This document shows positions 51,906 through 60,254 of a stretch of DNA of 64,000 bases, piece after piece. The first letter of the stretch is position 1. The number at the start of each line of letters is the position of its first letter. A model generated the notes under the pieces. That model was not told the DNA's origin and searched no databases. It worked only from the letters and a program-made list of their open reading frames with translations. A program made the translations under genes and the position numbers. The DNA is taken from positions 992,001-1,056,000 of the forward strand of contig NZ_JAKPBU010000001.1 of assembly GCF_022662495.1 (NCBI RefSeq), written 5' to 3'. The stretch is from Lysobacter sp. M2-1 (GTDB taxonomy: Bacteria; Pseudomonadota; Gammaproteobacteria; Xanthomonadales; Xanthomonadaceae).

Positions 51906-52664
51906 TCAGCGCGCGAGCCAGCCGCCGTCGACCGGGATGATCGCGCCGTTGACGTAGTCCGACGCGGGCGAGGCCAGAAACACCGCTGCGCCGCCGAGGT
52001 CGCGTGGCTCACCCCAGCGTCCGGCGGGGATGCGGTCGAGGATGGCCTGGTTGCGCGCCTCGTCGGCGCGCAGCTGCGCGGTGTTGTCGGTGCTCATATA
52101 GCCCGGCGCAATGGCGTTGACATTGACGCCCTTCGATGCCCATTCGTTGGCCAGCAGGCGGGTGATGCCGGCGAGCCCGCTCTTGCTGGCCGTATACGAC
52201 GGCACGCGGATGCCGCCCTGGAACGAGAGCATCGAGGCGATGTTGATGATCTTGCCGCGACCGGCCGCGATCATCTTCCGGCCTGCCGCCTGGGCCAGGA
52301 AAAACGCGCTCTTGAGGTTGACGTCGATGACCTCGTCCCAGTCCTGCTCGGTGAAGTCCACCGCATCTGCGCGCCGGATCAGACCGGCGTTGTTGACCAG
52401 GATGTCGATCGCGCCGAGTTCGGCGACGGCATCCTCGACGATGCGCGCGATCGGCTCGAGGGTCGACAGATCGGCCCGCAGTGCGAGGAAACGACGGCCC
52501 AGCGCCCGCACCTGTTCGGCGGTGGCGGCGGACTCGCCGGTGCTGACCGCGGCAATGTCGGCGCCCGCTTCGGCCAGCGCGAGCGCGATCGCCTGGCCGA
52601 GGCCGCGGCTGGCGCCGGTGACGAGGGCGACCGTGCCGTCGAGATTGAACGGATTGTCGGTCAT
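51906..52664 (-). CDS. kduD: 2-dehydro-3-deoxy-D-gluconate 5-dehydrogenase
   Basis: KduD reduces 2,5-diketo-3-deoxygluconate to 2-keto-3-deoxygluconate with NAD(P)H in pectin breakdown. The 252-residue SDR has the cofactor motif VTGASRGLGQAIA, NNAG (ILVNNAGLIRR), the catalytic Ser in NIASMLSFQGG and the YTASKSG active site, with the KduD-type ending NGAIIPVDGGWLAR. It sits 4 bases after kduI and before the exported cupin. Confidence 0.96.
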   Translation of the reverse strand: MTDNPFNLDGTVALVTGASRGLGQAIALALAEAGADIAAVSTGESAATAEQVRALGRRFLALRADLSTLEPIARIVEDAVAELGAIDILVNNAGLIRRADAVDFTEQDWDEVIDVNLKSAFFLAQAAGRKMIAAGRGKIINIASMLSFQGGIRVPSYTASKSGLAGITRLLANEWASKGVNVNAIAPGYMSTDNTAQLRADEARNQAILDRIPAGRWGEPRDLGGAAVFLASPASDYVNGAIIPVDGGWLAR

Positions 52665-52668
52665 GGCG

Positions 52669-53517
52669 TCACTTCAGCTGGCAGATGTCGAGCACGTGCA
52701 TGTCGGTGTAATCGAGGTTCTCGCCGCCCATCGCCCAGATGAAGCAGTAGTTGCGCGTCCCCGAGCCCATGTGGATCGACCATGGCGGCGACACCACCGC
52801 CTCGCCGTCGGCGACGACGATATGGCGCTGCGCATCGGGCTGGCCCATGAAGTGGTAGACGCGGTCGTTTTCGCCCAGGTCGAAGTAGAAATAAACCTCG
52901 GAGCGGCGGTCGTGCAGGTGCGGCGGCATCGTGTTCCAGACGCTGCCCGGCTTGAGGATGGTCAGCCCGAGCAGCAGCTGCGAGGACTGGCAGGTCGCGG
53001 GCACGATGTACTGGTAGATCGTGCGCTCGTTGCTGGTTTCCAGCGCGCCGCGTTCCAGCGGCACGGCGCTGTCGATCGAGATGTGCTTGACCTCGAAGCG
53101 CGCGTGCGCGGGCGTCGACGCGAGGTAGAACTTCGCGGGAGTGCCGGCATCGTCGGAAGCGAAGCTCACTTCCTCGCTGCCCATCGGCACGTACAGGCCG
53201 TCCTTCGGTGCCAGCGCGTGCGCGGTGCCGTCGACGGTCACGGTGCCGCGGCCGGCGCCGACGTTGACGATGCCCAGTTCGCGACGCTCCAGGAACGGAC
53301 GGCCCTTGGCCGATTCCGGCTCGCTCTGGCGCGGCAACGCCACCGCCTTGGTCACCGGCGCGACCCCGCCGATCACGAACCGCTCGTAATGGGTATAGCT
53401 GAGGCGGATGGCGTCTTCGGCGAACAGCCCGTCGAGCAGGTACAGGTCGCGCAACTCGTCGTTGCTGACGTCCTGCATCACACCGGGATGGGTGGCGTGG
53501 TAGGTCTTCTGGTACAC
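52669..53517 (-). CDS. kduI: 5-keto-4-deoxyuronate isomerase
   Basis: KduI isomerises 5-keto-4-deoxyuronate to 2,5-diketo-3-deoxygluconate. The 282-residue cupin-fold enzyme has family blocks [35 protein letters not shown] (zinc ligands) and [21 protein letters not shown] chose a GTG start at 53517 with GGGAGA 7 bases upstream, matching the family length near 278; an ATG at 53586 would add 23 unrelated residues. An ACCGGTGTCA operator-like site is about 80 bp upstream. Confidence 0.94.
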   Translation of the reverse strand: MYQKTYHATHPGVMQDVSNDELRDLYLLDGLFAEDAIRLSYTHYERFVIGGVAPVTKAVALPRQSEPESAKGRPFLERRELGIVNVGAGRGTVTVDGTAHALAPKDGLYVPMGSEEVSFASDDAGTPAKFYLASTPAHARFEVKHISIDSAVPLERGALETSNERTIYQYIVPATCQSSQLLLGLTILKPGSVWNTMPPHLHDRRSEVYFYFDLGENDRVYHFMGQPDAQRHIVVADGEAVVSPPWSIHMGSGTRNYCFIWAMGGENLDYTDMHVLDICQLK

Positions 53518-53597
53518 GCAGGGGTCTCCCGGTCGCTGCCGCACCGACGCGTCGTCGGGCCGCTTTTCGTTGTCAATGCCGGCCATTCTACGCGCGC

Positions 53598-53615
53598 TGG
53601 TAACCGGTGTCATTT
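53598..53615. promoter_or_regulatory. Predicted LacI-family operator upstream of kduI
   Basis: TGGTAACCGGTGTCATTT shares TGGTAA..CCGGTGTCATTT with the site at 60168-60187 and the core ACCGGTGTCA with 54773-54789. The central CCGG-type dyad suits a LacI-family protein. It lies between the kduI start and the end of the regulator gene. Confidence 0.75.
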
Positions 53616-53681
53616 CGCACTGCGCAATACCCGCGGCACCCCGCTCCTGATCGCATTTCAAGGCCGTCCCAGCCGTCCGGC

Positions 53682-54764
53682 TCAGCTGGCCGGCGGCTGG
53701 CACGAGTCGCGGATGACCAGATGCGGACGCACGCTCGCCGCCGGGCGCGAAGCGGCGCCCTCGGCCGACTGGATCAGCATCGCGGCCGCGATCCGGCCGG
53801 TATCGCGGGTGTCGCGGCGCACCGAGGTCAGCGGCGGCCACAGCCGGGACGCCAGCGGACTGTCGTCGTAGCCGATTACCGACAGCTCGCGCGGGATGCT
53901 GATGCCGTCGCGCAGCGCGACCCGGTACACCCCGGCGGCCATTTCGTCGTTGCCGCAGAAAATCGCACTGGGACGGCGTTTGCCGCCGAGCAGCTTTTCC
54001 GCGGCGGCAACGCCGGACTCGAAGGTGTAGCCGGCCTCGACGATGCGCGCCTTCGGCAGTTCGATGCCGCGCCTGGACAGGGCGTCGATGAAACCGCCGG
54101 TGCGCTCGATCGCGGAGCGGTAGCTGGCCGGCCCGGTGATCAGGGCGATGTCGCGGTGGCCGAGCGTCTGCAGGTAGTCGGCGGCTTCGGCCGCGCCGTC
54201 GCGGTCGTGGGTGATGACCATGCGCGAAGGCTCGTCCAGCGCCACCGCGGCGATCCGCGTGTAGCGGCAGCCGATCTCCTGCAACATGTCCGCCAGCGCC
54301 TGGTCCTCGGACACGCGCGGCACCAGCATCACCCCGTGCAGCTTCTGCTGCTGGACGAAGCGGCGCACACCGTCGATATAGCCGGGGCTACGGCTGTCGC
54401 AGGGATGCACCACCAGTTCGAAGCCGGAATCGCGCAGCGCATCGAGCGCGCCGTATTGCATGTTGACGATGAACTGCGCGGTCGGGTTGTCGTAGACCAT
54501 GCCGATCAGGAACGAGCGCCGGAACGCCAGCCCGCGCGCCATCGGATCGGGCACGTAGCCGAGCTCGCGCATCAGCAGCTCGACCTTGTCGCGCGTATCC
54601 GGCCGCACCAGCGGCGAATGGTTGATGATCCGCGAAACGGTCTTCTTCGACACGCCGGCGAGCCGGGCGATGTCGTTGATGGTGGCGACCTTGCCATCGG
54701 GCATGCGGCCCGACGCGACGCGGGCGCGGGGGCTGGAAGAAACAGGCTTCTTGCGTGCGGCCAT
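53682..54764 (-). CDS. LacI-family regulator of the pectin locus (KdgR-like)
   Basis: The 360-residue protein has a LacI helix-turn-helix ([20 protein letters not shown], residues about 27-46), hinge helix [12 protein letters not shown] and a periplasmic-binding-protein-like effector domain ([51 protein letters not shown]). It sits among pectin genes, with predicted operators flanking, so it is the likely repressor responding to a ketodeoxyuronate such as KDG; the effector is inferred. A motif copy just upstream of its start suggests self-regulation. Confidence 0.93.
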   Translation of the reverse strand: MAARKKPVSSSPRARVASGRMPDGKVATINDIARLAGVSKKTVSRIINHSPLVRPDTRDKVELLMRELGYVPDPMARGLAFRRSFLIGMVYDNPTAQFIVNMQYGALDALRDSGFELVVHPCDSRSPGYIDGVRRFVQQQKLHGVMLVPRVSEDQALADMLQEIGCRYTRIAAVALDEPSRMVITHDRDGAAEAADYLQTLGHRDIALITGPASYRSAIERTGGFIDALSRRGIELPKARIVEAGYTFESGVAAAEKLLGGKRRPSAIFCGNDEMAAGVYRVALRDGISIPRELSVIGYDDSPLASRLWPPLTSVRRDTRDTGRIAAAMLIQSAEGAASRPAASVRPHLVIRDSCQPPAS

Positions 54765-54772
54765 GGCGATCG

Positions 54773-54789
54773 TGGCGACCGGTGTCAGG
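54773..54789. promoter_or_regulatory. Possible autoregulatory operator of the LacI-type gene
   Basis: TGGCGACCGGTGTCAGG shares the 10-base core with the two other sites but has a changed left half. It lies 9-25 bases upstream of the regulator ATG, where binding would block its own expression. Confidence 0.55.
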
Positions 54790-54861
54790 CGCCGATTCTA
54801 CCGGTCCGGCGGCGGGAAACCGGCATCGAAGCGCGTGCGCACTCGAAGCGCGCAGGCCACG

Positions 54862-56457
54862 TCAGTCCAGCGCCCGGTAGCGGAAGTCCAGGAAGCGCAC
54901 CCGGCCCCGGCCGCTGGCGTACAGGCCAGGGCGCAGCGACAGGAACTTGCCGGCGACGTTGTGGTGGTAGCCGGAGACTTCCATCTGCACGCCGTACTTT
55001 TCCCAGTGGCGCCCATCGCGGCTGTGATGGAGGGTGACGATGTGGCGATCGTTGCGCAGCCGCAGCCACAGTTTGCCGCCCTTGCCCGGCGCCAGTCCTT
55101 CCGCCGGACGCTCCTCGCCGTAGCGGTGCATCACAAACGCCTCGCCGTTGGATCCCAGGCCGGCATAGAGGCGGTCGCTGTAGAACAGCACCAGGCCGCC
55201 GATGGCACCTGCGCCGATCTCCATTTCGACCTCGACCTCATAGGCGCGGTCGCCGGGGATCAGCGTCAGCGGCGAACTGTCGCGCGGCGCGCTGCCCTTG
55301 CCCTGCAGCACCAGCGCCTCGCCATCCAGCGTGGCCCTCTGCATTTCCCCGGGTGCCGGATCGAAAAACGCCCATTGCGCGCCCAGCTGGCGGCCGTCGA
55401 AGCGGTCGGACAAGGCCATGCCATGCGCGCCTGTCGCCTCGCCCGCCGGCTTGCGCAGAGGCCGGCTCAGGTCGCCGCCCTTGGCCGCGAACCAGCCGTC
55501 GTCGGTCCATTCCACGGGATCCAGCAGCGCCTGTCGGCCCAGGGTCCAGAAATTCTTCTCGTAGCCGTGATACATCACCCACCATTGGCCGGCCACGTCC
55601 TCGACCAGGGTGGCATGGCCACGCGACCACCAGTGCTCGTCGGCCGAGCGGGTGCGCACCACGGGATTGTTGGGTGCGTTCTGCCAAGGCCCGTGGATCG
55701 AGCGCGAGCGCGCCACGATCACCATGTGTCCGGTCGGGGGACCGGCGGTGCCGCCGACCGCGGTGATCATGTAGTACCAGTCGCCGCGGCGGGTGATCTT
55801 GGGCCCTTCCTGCGAATAGCTCTCGACCACCCAGTCCTCGGGATAGCGCCAGCCGTCGTAGGCATGCTTCACCGCGCCGATCGTGCGCAGGCCGTCGTCG
55901 CTGAGCTGTACGTAGTCGCCATCGGACAGGAACAGGTAGCGCTTGCCGTCCTCGCCGACCGCATGCCCGGGGTCGATGTGATCGGGCAGCTTCAGATCGA
56001 CCGGCTCGCTCCACGGCCCGCGGATGTCGTCGGCCCAGACCACGTAATTGCTGCGGCCGGCATCGGTCCGCCCGGGAAAGTAGATGTAGTAGCGGCCGCC
56101 GTGGTGGACCAGATCCGGCGCCCAGATCGAACCGACGCTGGTGGTTATGGCATGGCCGATCGGCTGCCAGTTGACCAGGTCGCGCGAGTGCCACAGCGGC
56201 AGCCCGGGATAGGCATCGAACGACGACAGCGTGAGGTAGTAGTCCTCGCCCACGCGCAGCACCGATGGGTCGGGGTGGTCGCCGGCCAGGATCGGATTGA
56301 GGAAGCTGCCATCGCCCAGGTCGGCCTGGCGCTGGCCTTCGATGCCGCGCGCCCAGCCGCCCGCATCGCGCGGCGGCGCGGCGCTGGCGGTGAGCATCGA
56401 CCCGAGCAGCCAAATCCCGATCGCGGGAAGCAATCCTTGCAATGCTCTTGTTTGCAT
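54862..56457 (-). CDS. Secreted GH43-family glycosidase
   Basis: The 531-residue protein has a signal peptide (LLPAIGIWLLGSMLTASA) and a GH43 propeller with the base Asp in GDHPDPSVLRVG, second Asp in HIDPGHAVGEDGKRYLF and acid Glu in SYSQEGPKITRRGDWYYM. A C-terminal beta-sandwich follows (about 350-531; RAYEVEVEMEIGAGAIGGLV). Likely targets are arabinosyl, xylosyl or galactosyl side chains of pectin; specificity cannot be read. It starts 7 bases after the TRAP large-permease stop, so it belongs to that operon. Confidence 0.9.
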   Translation of the reverse strand: MQTRALQGLLPAIGIWLLGSMLTASAAPPRDAGGWARGIEGQRQADLGDGSFLNPILAGDHPDPSVLRVGEDYYLTLSSFDAYPGLPLWHSRDLVNWQPIGHAITTSVGSIWAPDLVHHGGRYYIYFPGRTDAGRSNYVVWADDIRGPWSEPVDLKLPDHIDPGHAVGEDGKRYLFLSDGDYVQLSDDGLRTIGAVKHAYDGWRYPEDWVVESYSQEGPKITRRGDWYYMITAVGGTAGPPTGHMVIVARSRSIHGPWQNAPNNPVVRTRSADEHWWSRGHATLVEDVAGQWWVMYHGYEKNFWTLGRQALLDPVEWTDDGWFAAKGGDLSRPLRKPAGEATGAHGMALSDRFDGRQLGAQWAFFDPAPGEMQRATLDGEALVLQGKGSAPRDSSPLTLIPGDRAYEVEVEMEIGAGAIGGLVLFYSDRLYAGLGSNGEAFVMHRYGEERPAEGLAPGKGGKLWLRLRNDRHIVTLHHSRDGRHWEKYGVQMEVSGYHHNVAGKFLSLRPGLYASGRGRVRFLDFRYRALD

Positions 56458-56464
56458 AAGCGTC

Positions 56465-57748
56465 CTACGCCTTCAACAGTGCCGGCAGCCACAGCGACAG
56501 CTCCGGCACGCCCGCGACCACCAGCAACACCGCCACCGCCGCCAGCCAGAACGGCCAGATCGACTTCAGGCTCTCACCGATGCCGATTCCGCCGATGGCG
56601 GTGCCGACGAACAGCACCGAGCCCACCGGCGGCGTGACCAGGCCGATGCCGCCGGCCAGCACCAGCACCGTGCCGAACTGCAGCGGATCGACACCGAACG
56701 CCTTCGCCACCGGCAGGAAAATCGGCGTGCAGATCAGGATCATCGGCGCCAGATCCATGAAGGTGCCCAGCAGCAGCAGGATCAGCACGATCAGGAGCAA
56801 GACCGTATAGCGGCTGTCGGCGACCGCGCTGAGCAGCTCCACCGCCGCCGCTGGAACTTCCAGGTAGGCGAGCAGCCATCCGAACAGCGCCGCGGTCGCG
56901 ATCACGAACAGGATCACGCCGGTGGTGCGTGTCGCGTGCGCCACGGCCTGCACGAACCCACGCAGGTCGAGCGCGCGGTACACCGCCACGGTCACCAGCA
57001 GCGCGTACACCACCGCAACCGCGGCGCTCTCCACCGCGGTGAATACGCCGGCGCGGATGCCGACGAAGATCAGCGCCACCAGGCCGAGCCCGGGCAGCGC
57101 CGACAGCAGCCGCAGCAGGACCGCGCGCAGGCCGGGGAACGGCTCGACGCCATAGCCGCGGCGGCGCGCGACCACATAGCCGGTGACCATCAGTGCGAAT
57201 GTCATCAGCAGCGCCGGAACGATGCCTGCGGCGAACAGGTCGGCAATCGAGATGCCACCGCCGACCGCGGCCGAGTACAGGATCAGGTTGTGCGAAGGCG
57301 GCACCAGCAGCGCCACCAGCGCAGCGGTGATGCTGACGTTGACCGCGAAGTCGCGGTCGTAGCCGCGGCGGACCATCTGCGGAATCATGGTGCCACCGAC
57401 CGCGGACACATCGGCGATCGCCGAGCCGGACACACCGCCGAAGAACAGCGACGAGAGGATGCTGACCTGGCCGAGCCCGCCGCGGACCCGCCCGACCAGC
57501 GCCGCGGCCAGGCTGATCAATCGCTCGGAGATCCCGCCGCGCATCATGATTTCGCCGGCGAAGATGAACAGCGGGATCGCGATCAGCGACGCGCTGCCGA
57601 TACCGGCGCCGACCTGCTGCACCAGCACCACCGAAGGCAGGTCGAGGAAGAACAGGAGCAGCAGCGAGGACGCGGCCAGCGAAAAGGCGACCGGTACGCC
57701 CAACAGCAGCAGCAGAACGAAGACTCCGAACAGCAGCGCGATCGCCAT
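56465..57748 (-). CDS. TRAP transporter large permease (DctM)
   Basis: DctM is the 12-helix subunit carrying solute with sodium. The 427-residue protein has the family blocks IPLFIFAGEIMMRGGISERL, SSLFFGGVSGSAIADVSAVG, ALLVPPSHNLILYS and GLVTPPVGSVLFVGTAIGG. The substrate is likely a pectin-derived uronate or short oligomer because of the neighbouring lyase and Kdu genes. It begins 2 bases after the small-permease stop. Confidence 0.94.
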   Translation of the reverse strand: MAIALLFGVFVLLLLLGVPVAFSLAASSLLLLFFLDLPSVVLVQQVGAGIGSASLIAIPLFIFAGEIMMRGGISERLISLAAALVGRVRGGLGQVSILSSLFFGGVSGSAIADVSAVGGTMIPQMVRRGYDRDFAVNVSITAALVALLVPPSHNLILYSAAVGGGISIADLFAAGIVPALLMTFALMVTGYVVARRRGYGVEPFPGLRAVLLRLLSALPGLGLVALIFVGIRAGVFTAVESAAVAVVYALLVTVAVYRALDLRGFVQAVAHATRTTGVILFVIATAALFGWLLAYLEVPAAAVELLSAVADSRYTVLLLIVLILLLLGTFMDLAPMILICTPIFLPVAKAFGVDPLQFGTVLVLAGGIGLVTPPVGSVLFVGTAIGGIGIGESLKSIWPFWLAAVAVLLVVAGVPELSLWLPALLKA

Positions 57749-57750
57749 CC

Positions 57751-58269
57751 TCAGCTCCCGTCCTGGGTGCGCTCGCCGGTGCATGCGAGTACGCAGTGCA
57801 GCAGCGCGAACACCACCATCAGCAGCCCGCCCAGCGCCAGCGGCAGGTAGCCGATGCTCTGCGGCAGCGCGGCGCCGGCCATGCGCACGTCCAGGCCGTC
57901 GAGCAGCAGGCGCGTGCCCCACCATGCCAGGGTGGCACCGATCGCCGCGATCACCGCGGCGCCCAACACATCGCAGGCGCGATGCAGCGCGGGCGGCAGT
58001 CTTCGTGCGAGCAGATCGAAGCGGAAATGGCGCTGCTCGAGCACGCCGGCCGCGGCACCGAAGCTCATCGCGGTACTCAACAGCAGCAGGGTCACCGGTT
58101 CGGTCCAGCTCGGCGAATCATTGAGCACGTAGCGGGCGATGACCTGCCAGGCCTGCACCGCGACCAGGCCGAGCAGGGCGATGCCGGCGATGGCCACGGC
58201 GAACGACGCCAGGCGTGTCAGCGCGCGCTGACATCGTGTCAGGTTGGATTCGCGTGCTTCTGGGCTCAT
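57751..58269 (-). CDS. TRAP transporter small permease (DctQ)
   Basis: The 172-residue protein has four membrane helices. Family features are RYVLNDSPSWTEPVTLLLL and a RHFRFDLLARRLPP loop, typical of DctQ. It links the binding protein to DctM. ATG 58269 follows GAGAGA. It is flanked by DctP and DctM in one operon. Confidence 0.9.
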   Translation of the reverse strand: MSPEARESNLTRCQRALTRLASFAVAIAGIALLGLVAVQAWQVIARYVLNDSPSWTEPVTLLLLSTAMSFGAAAGVLEQRHFRFDLLARRLPPALHRACDVLGAAVIAAIGATLAWWGTRLLLDGLDVRMAGAALPQSIGYLPLALGGLLMVVFALLHCVLACTGERTQDGS

Positions 58270-58276
58270 GTCTCTC

Positions 58277-59263
58277 TCAGGCGAATGCGCGGATGCGGCG
58301 ATACAGCGGGGCGATCTCCGGCCGGCGCAGGTAATCCTCAAGCAGCGGTGCCGCCGCGCTGCGGAAGGCGGGGACGTCGACGTTGTTGAATGCGACGCCA
58401 TGCGCGGCCACCGCCGCGCGCGCGCTGCGCTCCGAGGCATCCCACAACCGCCGCATCACCGCCACCGAGCCGCGTGCGATGTCCAGTAGCAGCGCGCGAT
58501 CGGCCGGCGTCATTGCATCCAGGCAGCGGCGCGAGATCAGCAACACGTCGGGGGCGTATGAATGCTCACTCTGCGACCAGTAGCCCGCGGCTTCGAAGTG
58601 ACGGCTGGAATGAAAGCTGCGCATGTTGTTCTCCGCGCCGTCGATCAGGCGGGTTTCCAGCGCCGAGAAAACCTCGCCATAGGCCAATGGCGTCGGGTTG
58701 GCGCCGAACTGGCGCAGCAGTTGGAGGAAGATGTCCGACGGCGGCACCCGGAACTTCAGCCCCCGCAGGTCGGCGGGCGTATGCAGTGGCCGTCGGGTGT
58801 TGTAGAAGCAGCGCGCACCACTGTCGTAGATCGCCAGCCCGACCAGGCCACGCGCCTCGAACCCGCGCAACACCGCCGCGCCGACATTGCCATCGAGCGC
58901 ACGGCGCTGGTGCGCGACGGACTCGAACACGTACGGCAGGCACAGCGCTTGGGTGAGCGGAAATGCATTGTTGAGCGCGCCGCTGTAGACGCGGGTGATG
59001 TCGATGGCGCCGAAACGCGCCATGTCGATGGCTTCCGATTCCCGCCCGAGCTGACCGGAGTGGTACAGGCGGATGCGCAGGCGGCCACCAGTCTCGCGCG
59101 CGAGCGTTTCGCCGATCCACTGCACTGCTTCGACCGTGGGGTATCCGTCGACATGCACGTCGGTGGCGGTGAGCACGCCGGTGCCGCGCGCCAGCGCCGC
59201 AGGTAGCGGGGCGGCGCAGGCCAGGCCGAATCCGGCGGCGAAGAGGCGGCGGCGATCAATCAC
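58277..59263 (-). CDS. TRAP transporter solute-binding protein (DctP)
   Basis: The 328-residue periplasmic protein has a signal peptide (LFAAGFGLACAAPLPAALA). The DctP fold shows PTVEAVQWIGETLARETGGR, LRIRLYHSGQLGRESEAIDM and the carboxylate-binding region LRGLKFRVPPSDIF with its key Arg, then AYGEVFSALETRLIDGAEN. The GTG start at 59263 overlaps the FAH gene stop (GTGA), so the genes are coupled. It probably binds a uronate. Confidence 0.92.
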   Translation of the reverse strand: MIDRRRLFAAGFGLACAAPLPAALARGTGVLTATDVHVDGYPTVEAVQWIGETLARETGGRLRIRLYHSGQLGRESEAIDMARFGAIDITRVYSGALNNAFPLTQALCLPYVFESVAHQRRALDGNVGAAVLRGFEARGLVGLAIYDSGARCFYNTRRPLHTPADLRGLKFRVPPSDIFLQLLRQFGANPTPLAYGEVFSALETRLIDGAENNMRSFHSSRHFEAAGYWSQSEHSYAPDVLLISRRCLDAMTPADRALLLDIARGSVAVMRRLWDASERSARAAVAAHGVAFNNVDVPAFRSAAAPLLEDYLRRPEIAPLYRRIRAFA

Positions 59264-60099
59264 CCGGAGCCACCCACAGCCGCGGCCGCGACTGCCCGGC
59301 CTTGGATCTCGCCATGCCCGTCGAAACGCACCAGCGCGGTCTGGCCCACGGCGATATCGTGGATACCGGTGGCATTCCCGGTCGCGACCAGATCGCCGGC
59401 GCGCAGCGGCCGGCCGCGCTGGGCTGAGCGCGCCAACGCGAAGGCATAGGCAGCGCGCAGGCCGCCCGGCAGGATCGTGGCCCCGCCGCTGCCGACGCGC
59501 TCGCCGTCGATCCAGGTTTCCGCGCGCAGACCATGCTCGTCCAGGCGCGTCCATTCGGGGATCTCGCTGCCGATGAGCAGGCCGTTGTTGTTGCCGAAGT
59601 CCGACACCACGACGCACGGTCCCAGCGCGTTGATCGTCGCCAACGGGCTGCTCGCAATCTCGATGCCGATGTGCAACGCAGCCGGAAGCGCTTCGGCTTC
59701 CTGCGCGCTCCACTCGGACTTGTCCGCGGGCGCATCGGCCAGCAGGCGCAATACGTACTCTGCCTCGACCGCGCCGAAACCGCCGGCGAACACCGGCAGC
59801 TCGACGCGACCGTCGGCCTGCCATACCTGACGGCGGAAGATCGGCCCGAGCAGGCGCTCGTCGCCGGAGGCATCGCGCCGCTGCGGCTGGATATAGCCAA
59901 CCTTCCATCCGACGACCTGGTCGGGCCAGCGCGCGATCGCATGGTCCTGGACCCGGTAGGCGGCGACCAGGTCGGCAGGAATCGCGCCGGGAAATTCCGC
60001 CAGCGCGCGGCCTTGCAGGCGCGCGGCAACGAAATGCGCAGCGATCGCGGCCTCCTCCGCGTCCATCGCGTCGACGCCCCTGTCCTGGTTGTTGCTCAA
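59260..60099 (-). CDS. FAH-superfamily 2-oxo acid hydratase/hydrolase
   Basis: The 279-residue protein has the fumarylacetoacetate-hydrolase/2-hydroxypentadienoate-hydratase fold. FGAVEAEYVLRL with acidic metal ligands, GIEIASSPLATIN and GATILPGGLRAAY support the hydratase branch, and the tail is GDLVATGNATGIHDIAVG. Start: a TTG at 60099 five bases after a perfect AGGAGGTG; an ATG at 60150 has no such site. First gene of the FAH-dctP-dctQ-dctM-GH43 operon. It may process a keto-deoxy sugar acid; the reaction is unknown. Confidence 0.82.
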   Translation of the reverse strand: MSNNQDRGVDAMDAEEAAIAAHFVAARLQGRALAEFPGAIPADLVAAYRVQDHAIARWPDQVVGWKVGYIQPQRRDASGDERLLGPIFRRQVWQADGRVELPVFAGGFGAVEAEYVLRLLADAPADKSEWSAQEAEALPAALHIGIEIASSPLATINALGPCVVVSDFGNNNGLLIGSEIPEWTRLDEHGLRAETWIDGERVGSGGATILPGGLRAAYAFALARSAQRGRPLRAGDLVATGNATGIHDIAVGQTALVRFDGHGEIQGRAVAAAAVGGSG

Positions 60100-60167
60100 G
60101 CTGGCACCTCCTGATCGCCCGGCCAGATGCTGCGGTGCACATCGCGGCACCGCCGGTGTTTCGTATA

Positions 60168-60187
60168 TGGTAAACCGGTGTCATTTT
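60168..60187. promoter_or_regulatory. Predicted LacI-family operator in the divergent gap
   Basis: TGGTAAACCGGTGTCATTTT lies 69 bases from the FAH start and 68 from the lyase start, in the 155-bp gap. It shares TGGTAA and CCGGTGTCATTT with the kduI site. One bound dimer could repress both operons. Confidence 0.78.
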
Positions 60188-60254
60188 CAATGTGCAGTGC
60201 GGCATGCCGGCGCCTGCATCACGCTTTGCGGATGCCAATCAGGAGAAACCATCG

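Noticed and set aside
53518-53586. Longer kduI starting at ATG 53586
   Set aside because: The added 23 residues do not match KduI, and the GTG at 53517 has a ribosome binding site and family-like length.
59264-60238. DctP as a 653-residue protein
   Set aside because: The added N-terminus is an out-of-frame shadow of the FAH gene; the GTG at 59263 overlapping the FAH stop precedes a good signal peptide.
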